Below, in pieces: positions 12,266-24,841 of a stretch of DNA of 62,000 nt; the stretch's first letter is position 1; each line of letters starts with the position of its first letter. The position numbers and the translations under genes were made by a program. The notes beneath the pieces were generated by a model. The model did not search any database. It was given only the letters and a program-made list of their open reading frames with translations, and was not told where the DNA came from. The stretch spans positions 5,166,419 to 5,228,418 of the forward strand of contig CM022666.1 in assembly GCA_012295275.1 (NCBI GenBank), written 5' to 3'. The DNA comes from Chrysomallon squamiferum. Lineage: Eukaryota; Mollusca; Gastropoda; Neomphalida; Peltospiridae.

Positions 12266-12979
12266 AACAAATTTCGTGGTATCAGATAGCAAGGAGGATT
12301 ATCTGTTCCAGTACACATCGCTGTGCTGTCATATTGGATTTCAGTGGTGAGTATTTGTATACAGTGGTTTACTAAGCATCCGTGAAATTTGATAAACCAA
12401 ACTTGGCATTTTCAAAAGAGAAACCTTTGCTTTTTTTCTTCTTTTTTTTTGACATCGCATAGGTTCATCATCAATGTAAATATATCTTGGTATTATTTAT
12501 TTTACTTTTTTTTTCTTTGTAAGAATATTACATAGAACTATATGTACGTGTGTATATTTTGTGTGAGTTTGTCTTGGTAATATTTATTATTTTATTTATT
12601 GATATAACCATTGTTTGAAACTTTTATATTTGTGTGTATGTACAAATGTATATTTTTGAATTGCTGAAATAATGTTTTATATAGGTGTGTGTATGTTGTG
12701 TCTGTGTACGTGTGCGTGTGTGTGTATTTATCTTGTTATTATTTATTACTAATAACATTTTTTTTCTTTTGGTCGTGTTTTACAGATTACTTCTAAAGGA
12801 ATTAAAAATTGTTACACAAAATGAAATCAGTTCTTGCTGTCATTGCCATTTCTCTTATGGTACTAAACTTGATACTCATCAGTTTCATTGTATCTGTAAC
12901 ATTAAACGAATTTCTGAACAGAGAAATAAAATTGTTGTTTGACAAAGAACTCTGTGTAATAGTATGTACATGTGTATAA
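12265..12979 (+). pseudogene. Truncated TNF-like copy: 5' non-coding exon plus broken N-terminal exon
   Basis: Two TNF-gene exons survive. The 5' non-coding exon ends at 12345 before GTGAGT, with the last 50 or so bases nearly identical to 20400-20453. The N-terminal coding exon starts after a TTACAG acceptor at 12786, with ATG at 12821. It reads 47 residues like genes B and C (hydrophobic anchor VIAISLMVLNLILISFIVS, then the start of the stalk) up to the first stalk cysteine. There it switches abruptly, near 12957, to a dispersed repeat ('agtatgtacatgtgtataaa', compare 31000), adds a few unrelated residues and stops at TAA 12977-12979. The rest of the stalk and the TNF domain are absent. Most likely a pseudogene; a short membrane peptide cannot be excluded because the remaining frame is clean. 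Confidence 0.8.
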
Positions 12980-15351
<2,372 letters not shown>

Positions 15352-15388
15352 AAACTGAGTGAAAGTCACAGAAAAGCTGAGAAAAGTG
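15352..15388 (+). pseudogene. Solitary TNF exon 3a copy
   Basis: The 37 bases are nearly identical to the short exon of gene B at 21441-21477 (translation KLSESHRKAEKS), with TTTTAG acceptor and a GTAAAT donor. No neighbouring TNF exons in correct order were found, so it is a leftover of a deleted copy. Confidence 0.75.
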
Positions 15389-15399
15389 GTAAATTAACA

Positions 15400-15770
15400 C
15401 AGACACAAGCACAAATTGGTTTTGACATATTGGAAAAGTAAATTATAAAAGTGTTCAGTCTAAATGGAAGCAGAAGAGAAGAGAGAATCTGAACACCACA
15501 TGCACGTGTGACGTCTGCGTGTCAACTGATCAACACAGCTGAGAGAAGCTTTAGCGCGTGACTGAATGAAAAACGGACTTAAACACATGCATTGTACCCG
15601 TTTGTACCATTTATTTCGAGCAACTATTACATTTTTATTTGTATAATTTGTAAAAAAGAAAAGATCGTTAAAGCGGGATATTTTTTTTATTATGTATTTA
15701 TATTTTATCGATGAATTGAGCATAAAAGGTGAATAAGTTTATCGATGAATTGAGCGAACATCTGCTATAT
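15400..15770. repeat. Duplicated block following solitary exon 3a
   Basis: This block matches 40215-40580, which also follows a solitary exon 3a. It contains 'catgcacgtgtgacgtctgc' (about 15498-15517), a CACGTG-CRE-like combination. An 87-codon minus-strand frame (15460-15723) runs through it but matches nothing I recognise. Confidence 0.6.
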
Positions 15771-15985
15771 ACTTTATTTATTTATTTATTTAATTATTTG
15801 TTTATTTGTTTCTTTGTTTCTTTAAATTTATTTGTTTATTTTACTGTATTTGTTTTATTTCATTTCATTTTATTATTTTTTCTGTTAGTTTATTTATTTA
15901 TTTCACTTTACTTTTTATCACTTTTTATTTATTTTAGGTATTTTACTTTATTTATTTATTTATTTATTTATTTTTTTAACTAAAC
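15770..15985. repeat. TTTA-rich low-complexity tract
   Basis: Repeated TTTA/TTTAT units; similar tracts at 11525-11760 and 40580-40800. Confidence 0.85.
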
Positions 15986-16129
15986 AGTTAAGATTTCGTA
16001 ATTCTTTGTGTTTTAAACTGAATTTTATTTTTTCTTTATTTTTCATTTTATAAAATAGAAGATGTTGCCTTGCTAATGAACCCACCTAGCTAGACATTAA
16101 AAAAACAACAACAAGAAACTAAAAAGGTA

Positions 16130-16280
16130 TCGGTGTTCATTTTTATTTTCACCGACAGTAACAACAACAACAACAAATTTATTTAGTAATACTAATGTAT
16201 TCAAACTTTATGAATCCGTTTATTAGTAATTCAGTGACGTAACATCTATTTGTAGCCCAGTTCCCCATTAAAAATGAGTA
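16130..16280 (-). repeat. R1 dispersed element (reverse)
   Basis: Reverse-orientation R1 copy: GTT/AAC-triplet block, 'tgaatccgtttattagtaat', then 'tgtagcccagtt'. Closely matches 40930-41080. Confidence 0.65.
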
Positions 16281-16289
16281 TTTATTACA

Positions 16290-17600
16290 CATCTGCTATA
16301 TTATTACTATATAATCATGATTTCTAGTACTAATCTTTCTACTACTCCTACTATTTATATTAGTTCTTCTGCTACTACTACTAATTTATTAAATTTATCA
16401 TCATCATCATCACTATAATTAGTATTGTTTGCTGCTGTCGTTGTTGTTAAATAAAGACTGCAGTGATACCTCTGGTCACCTGTTCATAATTTTTATTACT
16501 TGGATAGTTACTTTAAATGTATTACAAATGTCTTGATCTGCATTTATCATTTTCTTCTTTTTCTTCATATCTTTTTTGAATATCAAGTGAAATTAATGAG
16601 AATATTTTTCAACTCATTTTTCACTTATACACCAGTCAGTGACATGATTTAATTTTTAATTTATGAAGGATAATTTGTATACTTTATAGACAGTAAGTTA
16701 AATACTGCTGTTATATAACCATGTACATATCACATACTTATATAGATACGCCTACATACGTGCACATTCACACACACATATCATGATTAAGTTTTAATAA
16801 TTATGCATTCGTCCTTGTCTATTTGATTTGCTAGCTGGAAAACCCGACTGTAACAACAGTTGTTCATTTGACATTTTTCGTATAAACTGCAGTTCATTCA
16901 TTATCTTTAAAAGTAATTCTACCCGAGCAGTGTTTATAAACAGCTTTTTGCTCAGTGACTCAGCTGATAAAACCAATGCACATTCCACGTATTTACCCTG
17001 AGTCCCTATAACCTATAATGACGTCGTGGCTGTGAAATGTGGAAGGTGCTGTGATTACCACGATATCTTCAATCTCGTTTCGCTTCATTGGAAAACACTA
17101 CATGCCTGTCTGGCCTCCTCTCTGCAAAAGGATGCCGACTCTGCTTTTATCTTGATATTAATAATAATAAGAAGAACTACAACAATAACAACCTACTGGT
17201 CGGTAATTGTATCCTCTCGATAAGGCTATATTTTCTCATATCCAACCAAAATGTGATTTGAAGGACAAAGCGTCATCGAAAAAATCCCCCATTTTCCCAA
17301 GTTTTTTTTTTTCTGTTTGTTTTCAATACAATATTATAATCTTTTAATAATAAATTATTTATGTAATGAAAAGGTAGTAGAAAGCAATACATATTTTCGC
17401 AAGATTTGTCATTATTTTCCTATAATCTTATTTTAACCGTTTTAAAGAATATTCTGTTGTTCGTGTAGTATCTGTTGCGCGCGCGTGTGTGTGTGGTTTT
17501 ATTTATTATTTTACTTTTATTTTATTTTTTGAAAGAATGTTATTTATCTGTGTGTCTTTATCTCAGTATTACTGATTACTAATAACATTTTAATCTTGTT
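16290..17600. repeat. Intergenic module M, copy, with flanks
   Basis: No gene. ATC-rich tract at 16300-16430, then M sequence. The regulatory-like stretch at 16920-17040 keeps 'gcagtgtttataaacagc', TGACTCAGC and TGACGTCG; the E-box is changed to CCACGTAT. The spacer at 17200-17560 matches 9650-10000. Confidence 0.65.
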
Positions 17601-17608
17601 TTGCACAG

Positions 17609-17665
17609 ACTGCATCTAAAAATGAAAAAATGAAATACTAAACTTGATACTCATCAGTTTCATAA
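17609..17665 (+). pseudogene. Remnant of TNF N-terminal exon with internal deletion
   Basis: After a TTGCACAG acceptor, the first bases of the N-terminal TNF exon are followed directly by the part encoding the end of the hydrophobic anchor ('aacttgatactcatcagttt'), then by the intron after the exon. Most of the exon is gone. Confidence 0.65.
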
Positions 17666-17911
17666 ATACATTAAATGCAACAACAACTACAACTACAAAA
17701 AAAGTTGGATGTAGAAATGGGTAAATTCTATATCAAAATATGAAATAGTTACGTTCATTATAAATGAAATTGAGAAGAAAGATCCATATACGTTTAATAA
17801 TATAATATTTGTATTATGAATAGGAGAAATTCATTGTACTGAAACATATTTATAAATTTAAAACTGATTATTATGGACGAATTTCAAAGTGGTTATTAAC
17901 ATTCTTTTAAG

Positions 17912-17948
17912 AAACTGAGTGAAAGTCACACAAAAGCTGAGAAAAGTG
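17912..17948 (+). pseudogene. TNF exon 3a copy in a broken gene
   Basis: A 37-base match to exon 3a of genes B and C with a GTAAGT donor. The acceptor reads TTTTAAG rather than TTTTTAG. It stands about 250 bases after the exon remnant at 17609, the spacing seen in gene B, so both belong to one truncated TNF copy whose later exons are missing. Confidence 0.7.
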
Positions 17949-18239
17949 GTAAGTTAACAGACCCATCATATTTGTATCAACATTTTGTCATTGTCTGAAC
18001 TGATGATGCCAGAAGTTGTTCAGTCGCAGTAAACAATGTAATGTTTCAAGATGTTTTTGGGAGACATTTCTAACACATTTTTTATACCTGGCCCTGTAAT
18101 AATAAATGGATGACTACAGTTATTTATTCCGAGTACGTATAACAAAATAGATAAATAAATAAATAAATAAATAAAGTAAAATAAAATAAAAATAAAGCAA
18201 AATAATATTTTGTTTTAGAAAATGGTTAAAAAGTAAAAC

Positions 18240-18700
18240 AAATACTTTGACGTGTGATCTACGTGATGCAGTGATCTACACTGATCAAATTCTACCCGCT
18301 TATTTTAGTTATTATTTTGTTTATTCTTGCTTTTTTATTACCTCGGTTTAACGATGTAATTGGTTCCAAATTTCTGATCGTTAAGCGGGAGACTAATTTA
18401 CACAGAATTGATGTTAAAAACAGTGGTTCTCGCTGATGAGATTTTACATAAAACATATATATATATTTTTAAATAAATACAGAAAAATAAATAACTTAAT
18501 AGATCATAGATATTAAACAAACAGTAAATCATTTACAAATCAATTTATACAAATAAATTAAGAAATAATTATACGCTACTCATTGTGGGTTCATTTTTGT
18601 GGGTTTTGTGTTCATTTAAGATATCGCGTTTTCTTTCTAAAGTTATTTTATGATCAGCAGATTTGTTCGTGATACACAGACTACATAAATGTATTTATAG
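18240..18700. mobile_element. Candidate MITE-like element, copy 1
   Basis: The block 'cctcggtttaacgatgtaat' ... 'gatcgttaagcgggagacta' (about 18342-18396) has the look of the terminal part of pogo/Tigger-type MITEs: a CCTCG start with partly self-complementary arms. It is nearly identical to 34900-34960, and the homology extends through 18700/35270. No transposase is present. The class is a guess from motif style only. Confidence 0.35.
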
Positions 18701-18870
18701 CTTAGCTGACACAGGAATAGAAATTACGCTGTATTCTTTATTTAACAATAACGACAAAAGCAATCGTAATAATAACAACAACAACAACAACAACAACAAC
18801 TACAACTGTTAGTAATACGCTTGACTCATATCTACATACAGCTTGGGTGGAAAGCCCAGTTCCCGAAGAA
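18690..18870 (-). repeat. R1 dispersed element (reverse), upstream of TNF gene B
   Basis: Reverse R1 copy: AAC-triplet run, 'actgttagtaatacgcttga', 'cagcttgggtggaaagccca', 'gttcccgaag'. It pairs with the forward copy at 23490-23690 on the far side of gene B. Confidence 0.7.
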
Positions 18871-19008
18871 AATTATTTTTCTCTGAAAGGAGGTAGACGA
18901 CGTCATACGACTTTTTCAAAGTAGCTGGTGTAAAAATCAACGAAGCCTGTCAGAGAGCGTTTCTGTCGTAGCCGTGCTTCACGTGAACACAGAGGCAGCC
19001 TAATTTAG
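18870..19008 (+). promoter_or_regulatory. Candidate promoter and first non-coding exon of TNF gene B
   Basis: Conserved in three places (also 35440-35554 and 41975-42105). The TATA-like position reads TGTAAAAA here (18929-18936) against TATAAAA in the other two. It is followed by 'cacgtgaacacagaggcagc' and a TTTAG/GTAAGT donor ending an exon at 19008. An ACGTCA (CRE half site) lies at about 18900-18905. That this is the transcription start for gene B is inference; the weakened TATA may alter its output. Confidence 0.45.
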
Positions 19009-19013
19009 GTAAG

Positions 19014-19290
19014 TACATGTTTTACTTATTTCATAGATTATATATATCTACGTAAAATTATAATTTCATTTATTTCACAGATGGTATATATTTATATAAA
19101 AGTATAATTTCACTTATTTCATTGATTATATATATTTATATAAAATTATAATTTTACTTATTTCACAGGTTATATATATATTTATATAAAATTATAATTT
19201 CACTTATTTCATAGGTTATATTAATTAAATAAAATTATAATTTCACTTATTACATAGGTTATATATATCTATATAAAATTATAAATTCAC
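19014..19290. repeat. 44-bp tandem array, copy 1 (about 6 units)
   Basis: Units of about 44 bases containing 'cttatttcataggttatat' and 'aaaattataatttca'. Larger homologous array at 35580-36010, smaller at 42120-42250. Confidence 0.85.
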
Positions 19291-19734
19291 ATTGCTGTTT
19301 AGGATTTTTCCACGCCCTATAATATTAAGTGATATTACATCAACTTGAAAAAACAAAACATCGCGGTGAGGTCGATAAGTATCTAGCACATGCGCTGGCA
19401 GGTACAAATAATAACAGCCACAGAAAATACAGCACTCATTTATTTGTCTGGTATCTCGAAAATCTGCAAAATGCACGTGCAAGTCGTGCCACTGGCAGCT
19501 TCATGTAGCAGGTCTGTGGTTATAAAGCAAGAAAATTGAGTTATCAGATTCAAGTTGCGATCTATAAACAATAACGTTCACGGCAGTTTGAATTTCTGGC
19601 ACTGAAAGGAAACCAGCACTGGACGTGATCTTTCGAGGACGATACAATATCAGCAAACAGAGCGGATATGTAGAATGAGGACCTGGCAAGCTTTGACAGG
19701 TTTTGTCTGCCTTTGCAGTAAACCAACTAGCCAA
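19279..19734 (-). other. Conserved upstream block with interrupted minus-strand reading frame
   Basis: This block is present three times (also 36020-36518 and 42216-42737). On the minus strand it holds two frames here (67 and 77 codons) that are a single 173-codon frame in the third copy. No known domain recognised. The frame is interrupted in two of three copies, so coding function is doubtful; the conservation may only reflect recent duplication. Confidence 0.35.
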
Positions 19735-19739
19735 GGTTT

Positions 19740-20305
19740 TAGTAAGGGTTTAAGAGAGCATTACCTTAAATTTTGTTTTCATCCGAGTAAAATTTACCAC
19801 ATAAATGTTTCAAAAACCAGGCGATCAACCTATGGAGGTGATTAAATGTGTTATTCAAACTTTGACAGTAGTTTAGTCAAGGTATTTTCCTTCTTGCTTG
19901 TCAAATTTGACGTCCGCTGGTTTACGAGAAAATCGAACTTTCCGCTATTAAGCCCTACCCGAGGTGACCGAGTGTTGTTGTTTGTTTTAGAATTTTTCAC
20001 AATAAAAACACATTTTAGTGATTTGGCGGCAGAAACTGCAAATAAGCCATCATCACCTTGGTTAGTCACCTGATCAAAATACACCCACTTGACTGGATAT
20101 TTATTTCACTTCACGGTATTGAATATTTATTGCGCGCTTTGCTATCTCAAGCTGTTTTTCGCTTACTTTAATTTTGTTACATTGTCTTCATTATTACATC
20201 TTTGATTGCCAATCTACCGTCACAGTTTTCCCTATACATTTGTTTTAACAGTAAAACAAATATATTTATTTTTAATTATTTCTTTAAAATCCTACCTCTT
20301 TCCAG
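19740..20305. other. Upstream region of TNF gene B
   Basis: No gene. Sequence is shared with 36520-37114 and 42740-43356, including 'gtgttattcaaactttgaca' and 'ttattgcgcgctttgctatc'. It ends at a polypyrimidine CCTCTTTCCAG acceptor at 20305. Confidence 0.6.
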
Positions 20306-20453
20306 TGATATATATAACTTCGGACGAAAAACTCTGCTCCTTACACTCCCCAACAATTGGAAAAAAAATGTGTGTTATCAGACAGCAAGTTTTACATCAG
20401 GAGGATTATCTGTTTCATTACACATCGCTGTGCTGTCATATTGGATTTCAGTG
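20306..20453 (+). other. 5' non-coding exon of TNF gene B
   Basis: A CTCTTTCCAG acceptor ends at 20305 and a CAGTG/GTGAGT donor starts at 20454. The exon has no conserved reading frame, but its last 60 or so bases are almost invariant in five places (12345, 20453, 37263, 37728, 43505). It contains GATATATATAAC near its start, so a core promoter inside this segment is an alternative to splicing from 19008. Confidence 0.6.
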
Positions 20454-20929
20454 GTGAGTATTTGTACACAGTGGTTTACAAGGCATTCACTGAAAATTGA
20501 TAAATCAGGCCTCGCATTTTCAAAAGAGAAACCTTTGCTCCTTTTTTTTTCTTTTTTTTTTTGTCATCGCATAGGTATCAGTGTAAATATGTCTTAGTGC
20601 TATTTATTTTACTCTTTTTTTTTCGTTGAAACAATGTTGTATAGAACTATATGTACGTGTGTATGTTGTTTGTGAATTTGTCCTGATAATATTTATTCTT
20701 TTATTTATTTATATAAGCACTGTTTGAAAGTTTTATATTTGTGTATGTACAAGTGTATATTTTTGGTTTGCTGAAATAATGTGTTATATAAGTGTGTGTA
20801 TATTGTGTCTTTGTACGTGTGCGGGTGTGTGTATTTATCTTGGTATTATTTTATTACTAATAACTTTTTGTTTTCTTTCTGTCATGTTTTACAGATTACT
20901 TCTAAAGGAAATAAAAGTTGATACACAAA

Positions 20930-23094
20930 ATGGTACCAATTCTTCCAGTCATTGCCATTTCTCTTATGGTACTAAACTTGATACTCATCAGTTTCATTGC
21001 ATCTGTAACATTAAAAGAATTTCTGAACAGAGAAACCAGCTTGTTGTTTGAGCAGGAACTGTGTGTGAAAATCTCGTGCAAACCAGGAGAAAACTGTTGT
21101 GATGACAAATCTACGACCAGAACCAGGAACAATACCACGTATTGCTGTTACAGTGATGGAGAAAAAGTGATCAGTGAAATTATGAAAAAGGTAAATTCTG
21201 TATTTAATTCTAAAAAATTATATTCCATAAATACATTAAATGAAAAAAGATATTGATATCTGTAGATATGAATTAAGAAAGAGTGTAATTCTCTATAAAA
21301 ATAATAAAAAGTTATATTCATTATAAATGAAATAATATTTGAATTATGAAAAGGAGAAATTAATAGTGCTGAAAAATATTTATAAATTTAAAACTGATTA
21401 TTGTGGACTAGTTTCAAATTGGTTTTAACATTCTTTTTAGAAACTGAGTGAAAGTCATACAAAAGCTGAGAAAAGTGGTAAGTTAATACAGACACACATA
21501 TACACACACAGACATACGTAAAAAGACAGTCGCAGAAACACAGACACACAAGAAAAGTCATACACAAACACAGACAGACAAACATACAGAAGAAGGCACA
21601 CACACAAACAGAAACACTCAGGCACGCATATTTAAATATCCACACATTTTTTTTATAATTCTGTATGTGCATATTTGTGTACAGTCTATGTATGTAAACA
21701 TGTACAAGTGTATATTTTTGTGTGTGTGTGTTTCAGAACCAAAACTAAAGCAGATCAGAGATGTCTCTGATCTTTTGAATTTAGATAATAAAAACATTGT
21801 GTACAAATCTATGTATGTATATATGAATCTATATATTTATACATGTATCAGTAGTCTACATGTGTCTGTATATATATATATATATATATATTTATATTTC
21901 AGAACAGAAACTTAAGCAGGTCAGAGAGGTCGCTTACAATCTGAATAATAAAAAAAATGTGAAGACATCGGCTCATCTACAAATGGAATTGAATGCAACA
22001 TATGAGAAAAGTAAGAAAACAAGTAGTAGTAGCAGTGGTAGCAGTAGAAATAGTAATAGTAGTAGCAGTAGTAGAGTACTAGTAATAGTAGTATTAGAGT
22101 AGTAGTAATAGTAATAGAGTAGTAGTATTAGTAGCAGAGTAATTTTACTCTGTAAAAAGAGGTGATTTGGTAATAAATGTGGTAGTAAAATAGAAGTAAT
22201 AGTAGTAGTTGGTCTGGTAAAAGTAGTTGTAGTAGTAGTAGTTGGTCTGGTAAAAGTAGTTGTAGTAGTAATCACATAGTTATTAGCAGCATTTGTAGAA
22301 GCAGTAAATATTAGTAGCATTTGTAGAAGCAGTAGCAGTAATAGTCGTAGTAGTAATAGAGTAGTAGTATTAGAAGCTTAGAAGCAGAGTAATTTTACTC
22401 TGTAAAAGAGGTGATTTGGTAATAAATGTGGTAGTAAAATAGAAGTAATAGTAGTAGTTGGTCTGGTAAAAGTAGTTGTAGTAGTATTCACATAGTTATT
22501 AATAGTGGTTAGGAAATAATAGAAGAAATTGTGATAACAATAGTATTAGCACGTTAGTAGTAAAAATATCAATGATTGTACTAAAGTAGTTAATAGCAGT
22601 AGTTTGTAGTAGTTATAGAAATATATTAGTAATATTAACTACAATTGTTGACAATTTAAAATAAAAATATTATTTAAAAATAATTTATTCTTACAAACTT
22701 TTCAGACAACCCAAAGCCTTTGATCAAATGGACGTCGTCTGGTAAAAGATCGTTTGTGAAAGGAGGTGTGGCTGTTGTCGCTGACGGGATTCAAGTCAAA
22801 CACTCTGCTTACTACTTCATATACAGCAACGTTTTATTCCATGCCAACCAAGTCAGAGAGCTAGAATACGCTAGGCTGTGTCACTCAATTGAAAAATATC
22901 CAAATTATGATGTCCTCTACAGAAATCCTCAAACAACATGCAAAGTACGAAGACACCAGGAAGGTTTTGTTCCTTCCTACATTGGAGCTGTCTACTACCT
23001 GAAAGCCAATGACACTGTAGTGGTGAGAACATCAGTTGTGAACAGAATTTTGAGAGATCCTGAGACAACCTACTTTGGCCTGTATATGCTGTAA
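20930..23094 (+). CDS. TNF-like ligand gene B, complete five-exon coding region
   Basis: Predicted 280-residue TNF-superfamily ligand. Coding exons: 20930-21190, 21441-21477, 21737-21784, 21903-22010, 22706-23094; phases 0,1,1,1 agree. Residues 5-27 form a hydrophobic anchor after a four-residue N-terminus, so a type II anchor or a signal peptide are both possible. The stalk has six cysteines (45, 50, 56, 57, 72, 73) and NNTT sequons at 67-68. Two short exons repeat a lysine-rich coiled-coil motif (residues 100-115 and 116-135). Residues about 157-280 are the TNF homology domain: AYYFIYSNVLF core, cysteines 210 and 230 placed like the classic TNF disulphide, and YFGLYML end. Family members trimerise and engage TNF receptors. 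The third coding exon lacks its donor: AT replaces GT at 21785-21786. That exon is 48 bases and phase 1-1, so skipping it gives an in-frame 264-residue protein. Confidence 0.9.
22011..22705 (+). other. TAG-rich last intron of TNF gene B
   Basis: TAG/GTA triplet-rich intron between the coiled-coil exon and the TNF domain exon. It contains an internal direct duplication (about 22120-22290 and 22370-22500), each copy starting with the inverted repeat CAGAGTAA-TT-TTACTCTG (22135-22152 and 22385-22402). Confidence 0.75.
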
Positions 23095-23264
23095 AATTGG
23101 TAAGGGAAGCCTGAGTTGTAATTGGTAATATATCACTTTCCTTATTCTGACAGAAAGACATAACTGATGAATTTCTGTATATCAAACTAACCTTGTATCG
23201 TAACATTACCTTGAAACGTTTATCTTAGACATACTAGGATCTATAGCCTTCAGTGTCATTAATA

Positions 23265-23302
<38 letters not shown>

Positions 23303-23490
23303 ACTGGCGGCTGTTTGTGATTTTCGATGTTGGTATATCTAACATTTTTAATATATTTTTATAATTCTTTCATTAATAATTAATTATAACACTGGAATAT
23401 GATTCAGAATGATTATATAATTGTTTCTAATGTTTGTGTTTTGAATAGCAGTATATTAACAGTGACGCTATAGACAGATCCAGAAATAGA
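23095..23490. other. 3' flank of TNF gene B
   Basis: Matches the gene C 3' flank (45917-46260) with an ATT microsatellite at 23268-23300. No clear AATAAA close to the stop was identified. Confidence 0.5.
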
Positions 23491-23690
23491 ATTTTGTTCG
23501 TGAACTGGGCTTTCCACCCAAGCTATAAATTGTCGTCAGGTCACTAGTTGAAGTTGTCAACCGTATTACTGTTAGAAATAAGATTTAGAAAGTATGAATG
23601 CATTATTGTTGTAATAAATAAATAAATCTGTTGTTGTGATTGTTGTAGTTATTATTGTTGTTGAAAATGAATAGGAACACCGATACGAAT
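23490..23690 (+). repeat. R1 dispersed element (forward), downstream of TNF gene B
   Basis: Blocks in order: 'aactgggctttccacccaag', 'ctataaattgtcgtcaggtc', 'attactgttagaaataagat', 'aaataaataaatctgttgtt', 'gttgttgaaaatgaatagga', 'acaccgatac'. Inverted relative to 18690-18870. Confidence 0.75.
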
Positions 23691-23972
23691 TTTTTATTTA
23701 TATTCTTATTATGTTTTAGGTCGGTTCATGTACAAAGCAGTTACTAGGTCACAAACGCCATTTGCATACACAGCGCACCCATTCATAAGACTTAAAAATG
23801 TGTGTGTGTGTGCGTGTGTGTGTGCGTGTGTGTGTGTGTGTTTATTTAGATTAAGGTTTCTATGAAATAATTAGAAAAATCCATTCTTCCTGAACTTAGC
23901 TTTCCATTAGCCTATAAATAATACATAATAATTAGTAAATAAGTAAATAAATACATAATGTTTAAGACAAGA

Positions 23973-24021
<49 letters not shown>

Positions 24022-24650
24022 TTAAATAAATGATAAAAATTAAAGTAAAAGAAAATGAAATGAATGAAAAAAGAAAAGACAAAAAAAGATAAATATAAGT
24101 TATAAAATCAGAATAACTTCTAAAAACTAGGTAACCACCTGATCATACCCATAAAATATCATGTAATCTCAGTAATAAAGGAACAGAGAAATAACAAATG
24201 AAAATCAAGTCATTTAGATGAAGTAATGTACTTCTTGTTTGATGGATAGACCAAACGTGTGATGTTTTCCTGTCACGTCATGTGATTCCCTGACTTTTCT
24301 CACCAGGGTCATAACCAGGGTAAAGTAAGAGAAACGACACTAATGAAACTGCACAAACAGCTTGTCTATGTTTACTATAAAACCCTAACATTGATCCAGT
24401 GTATCCTAACAGTAGACGGGCGGATTAGTGTTAGTCACTGTGTATCAGTAATGTGATCGGTATTCGTTCCTTTTACAACACAATAAAAAAATGCTAATGC
24501 ACATTTCAGGCATTTCTTATCCCGGTATTAAGTTAACATAAGATCGAATCCTCATAATAGTTAACTAGAATCCACATATCCATAAAGAAATAATAAATCG
24601 TACGAAGACGTAAGATCTTTTATTTTATAAAACGAAAATTAAAGAAAAAT
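23690..24650. other. Intergenic spacer, unit 2
   Basis: No gene. TG run at 23800-23840, AAT run at 23967-24018 and AT-rich sequence. The parts at 23700-23900 match 46760-46900 of unit 3. Confidence 0.5.
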
Positions 24651-24841
24651 TGAAGTTCGGTTTAAAACACAAAAATATTATGAAATATTAACTGTTGAAT
24701 TCCAGAAAGAAATATTTAGTTCATTTGTCAAAAGTAAAAGTTTACAAATTAATTTACTGTCAGAGTATTTTTAAAGTTAAAATTAGCAGGTCACAGAATG
24801 TTTACCGCTGTCTGGTGACCTCATCAAACGATTCTTTATTC
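24650..24841. other. Leader of minisatellite block, unit 2
   Basis: Sequence nearly identical to 49590-49776 in unit 3 and immediately precedes the 50-bp minisatellite in both. No gene; the 69-codon frame starting at 24695 runs into the minisatellite and is not credible. Confidence 0.6.

Noticed and set aside
18840-18870. NF-kappaB-like site in GGTGGAAAGCCCAGTTCCC
   Set aside because: The core GGGCTTTCC is one base short of the usual ten-base site and belongs to the widespread R1 repeat.
20902-21138. Minus-strand frame over the TNF N-terminal exon (also at 12802 and 43956)
   Set aside because: It is the antisense shadow of the coding exon, conserved only because the exon is.
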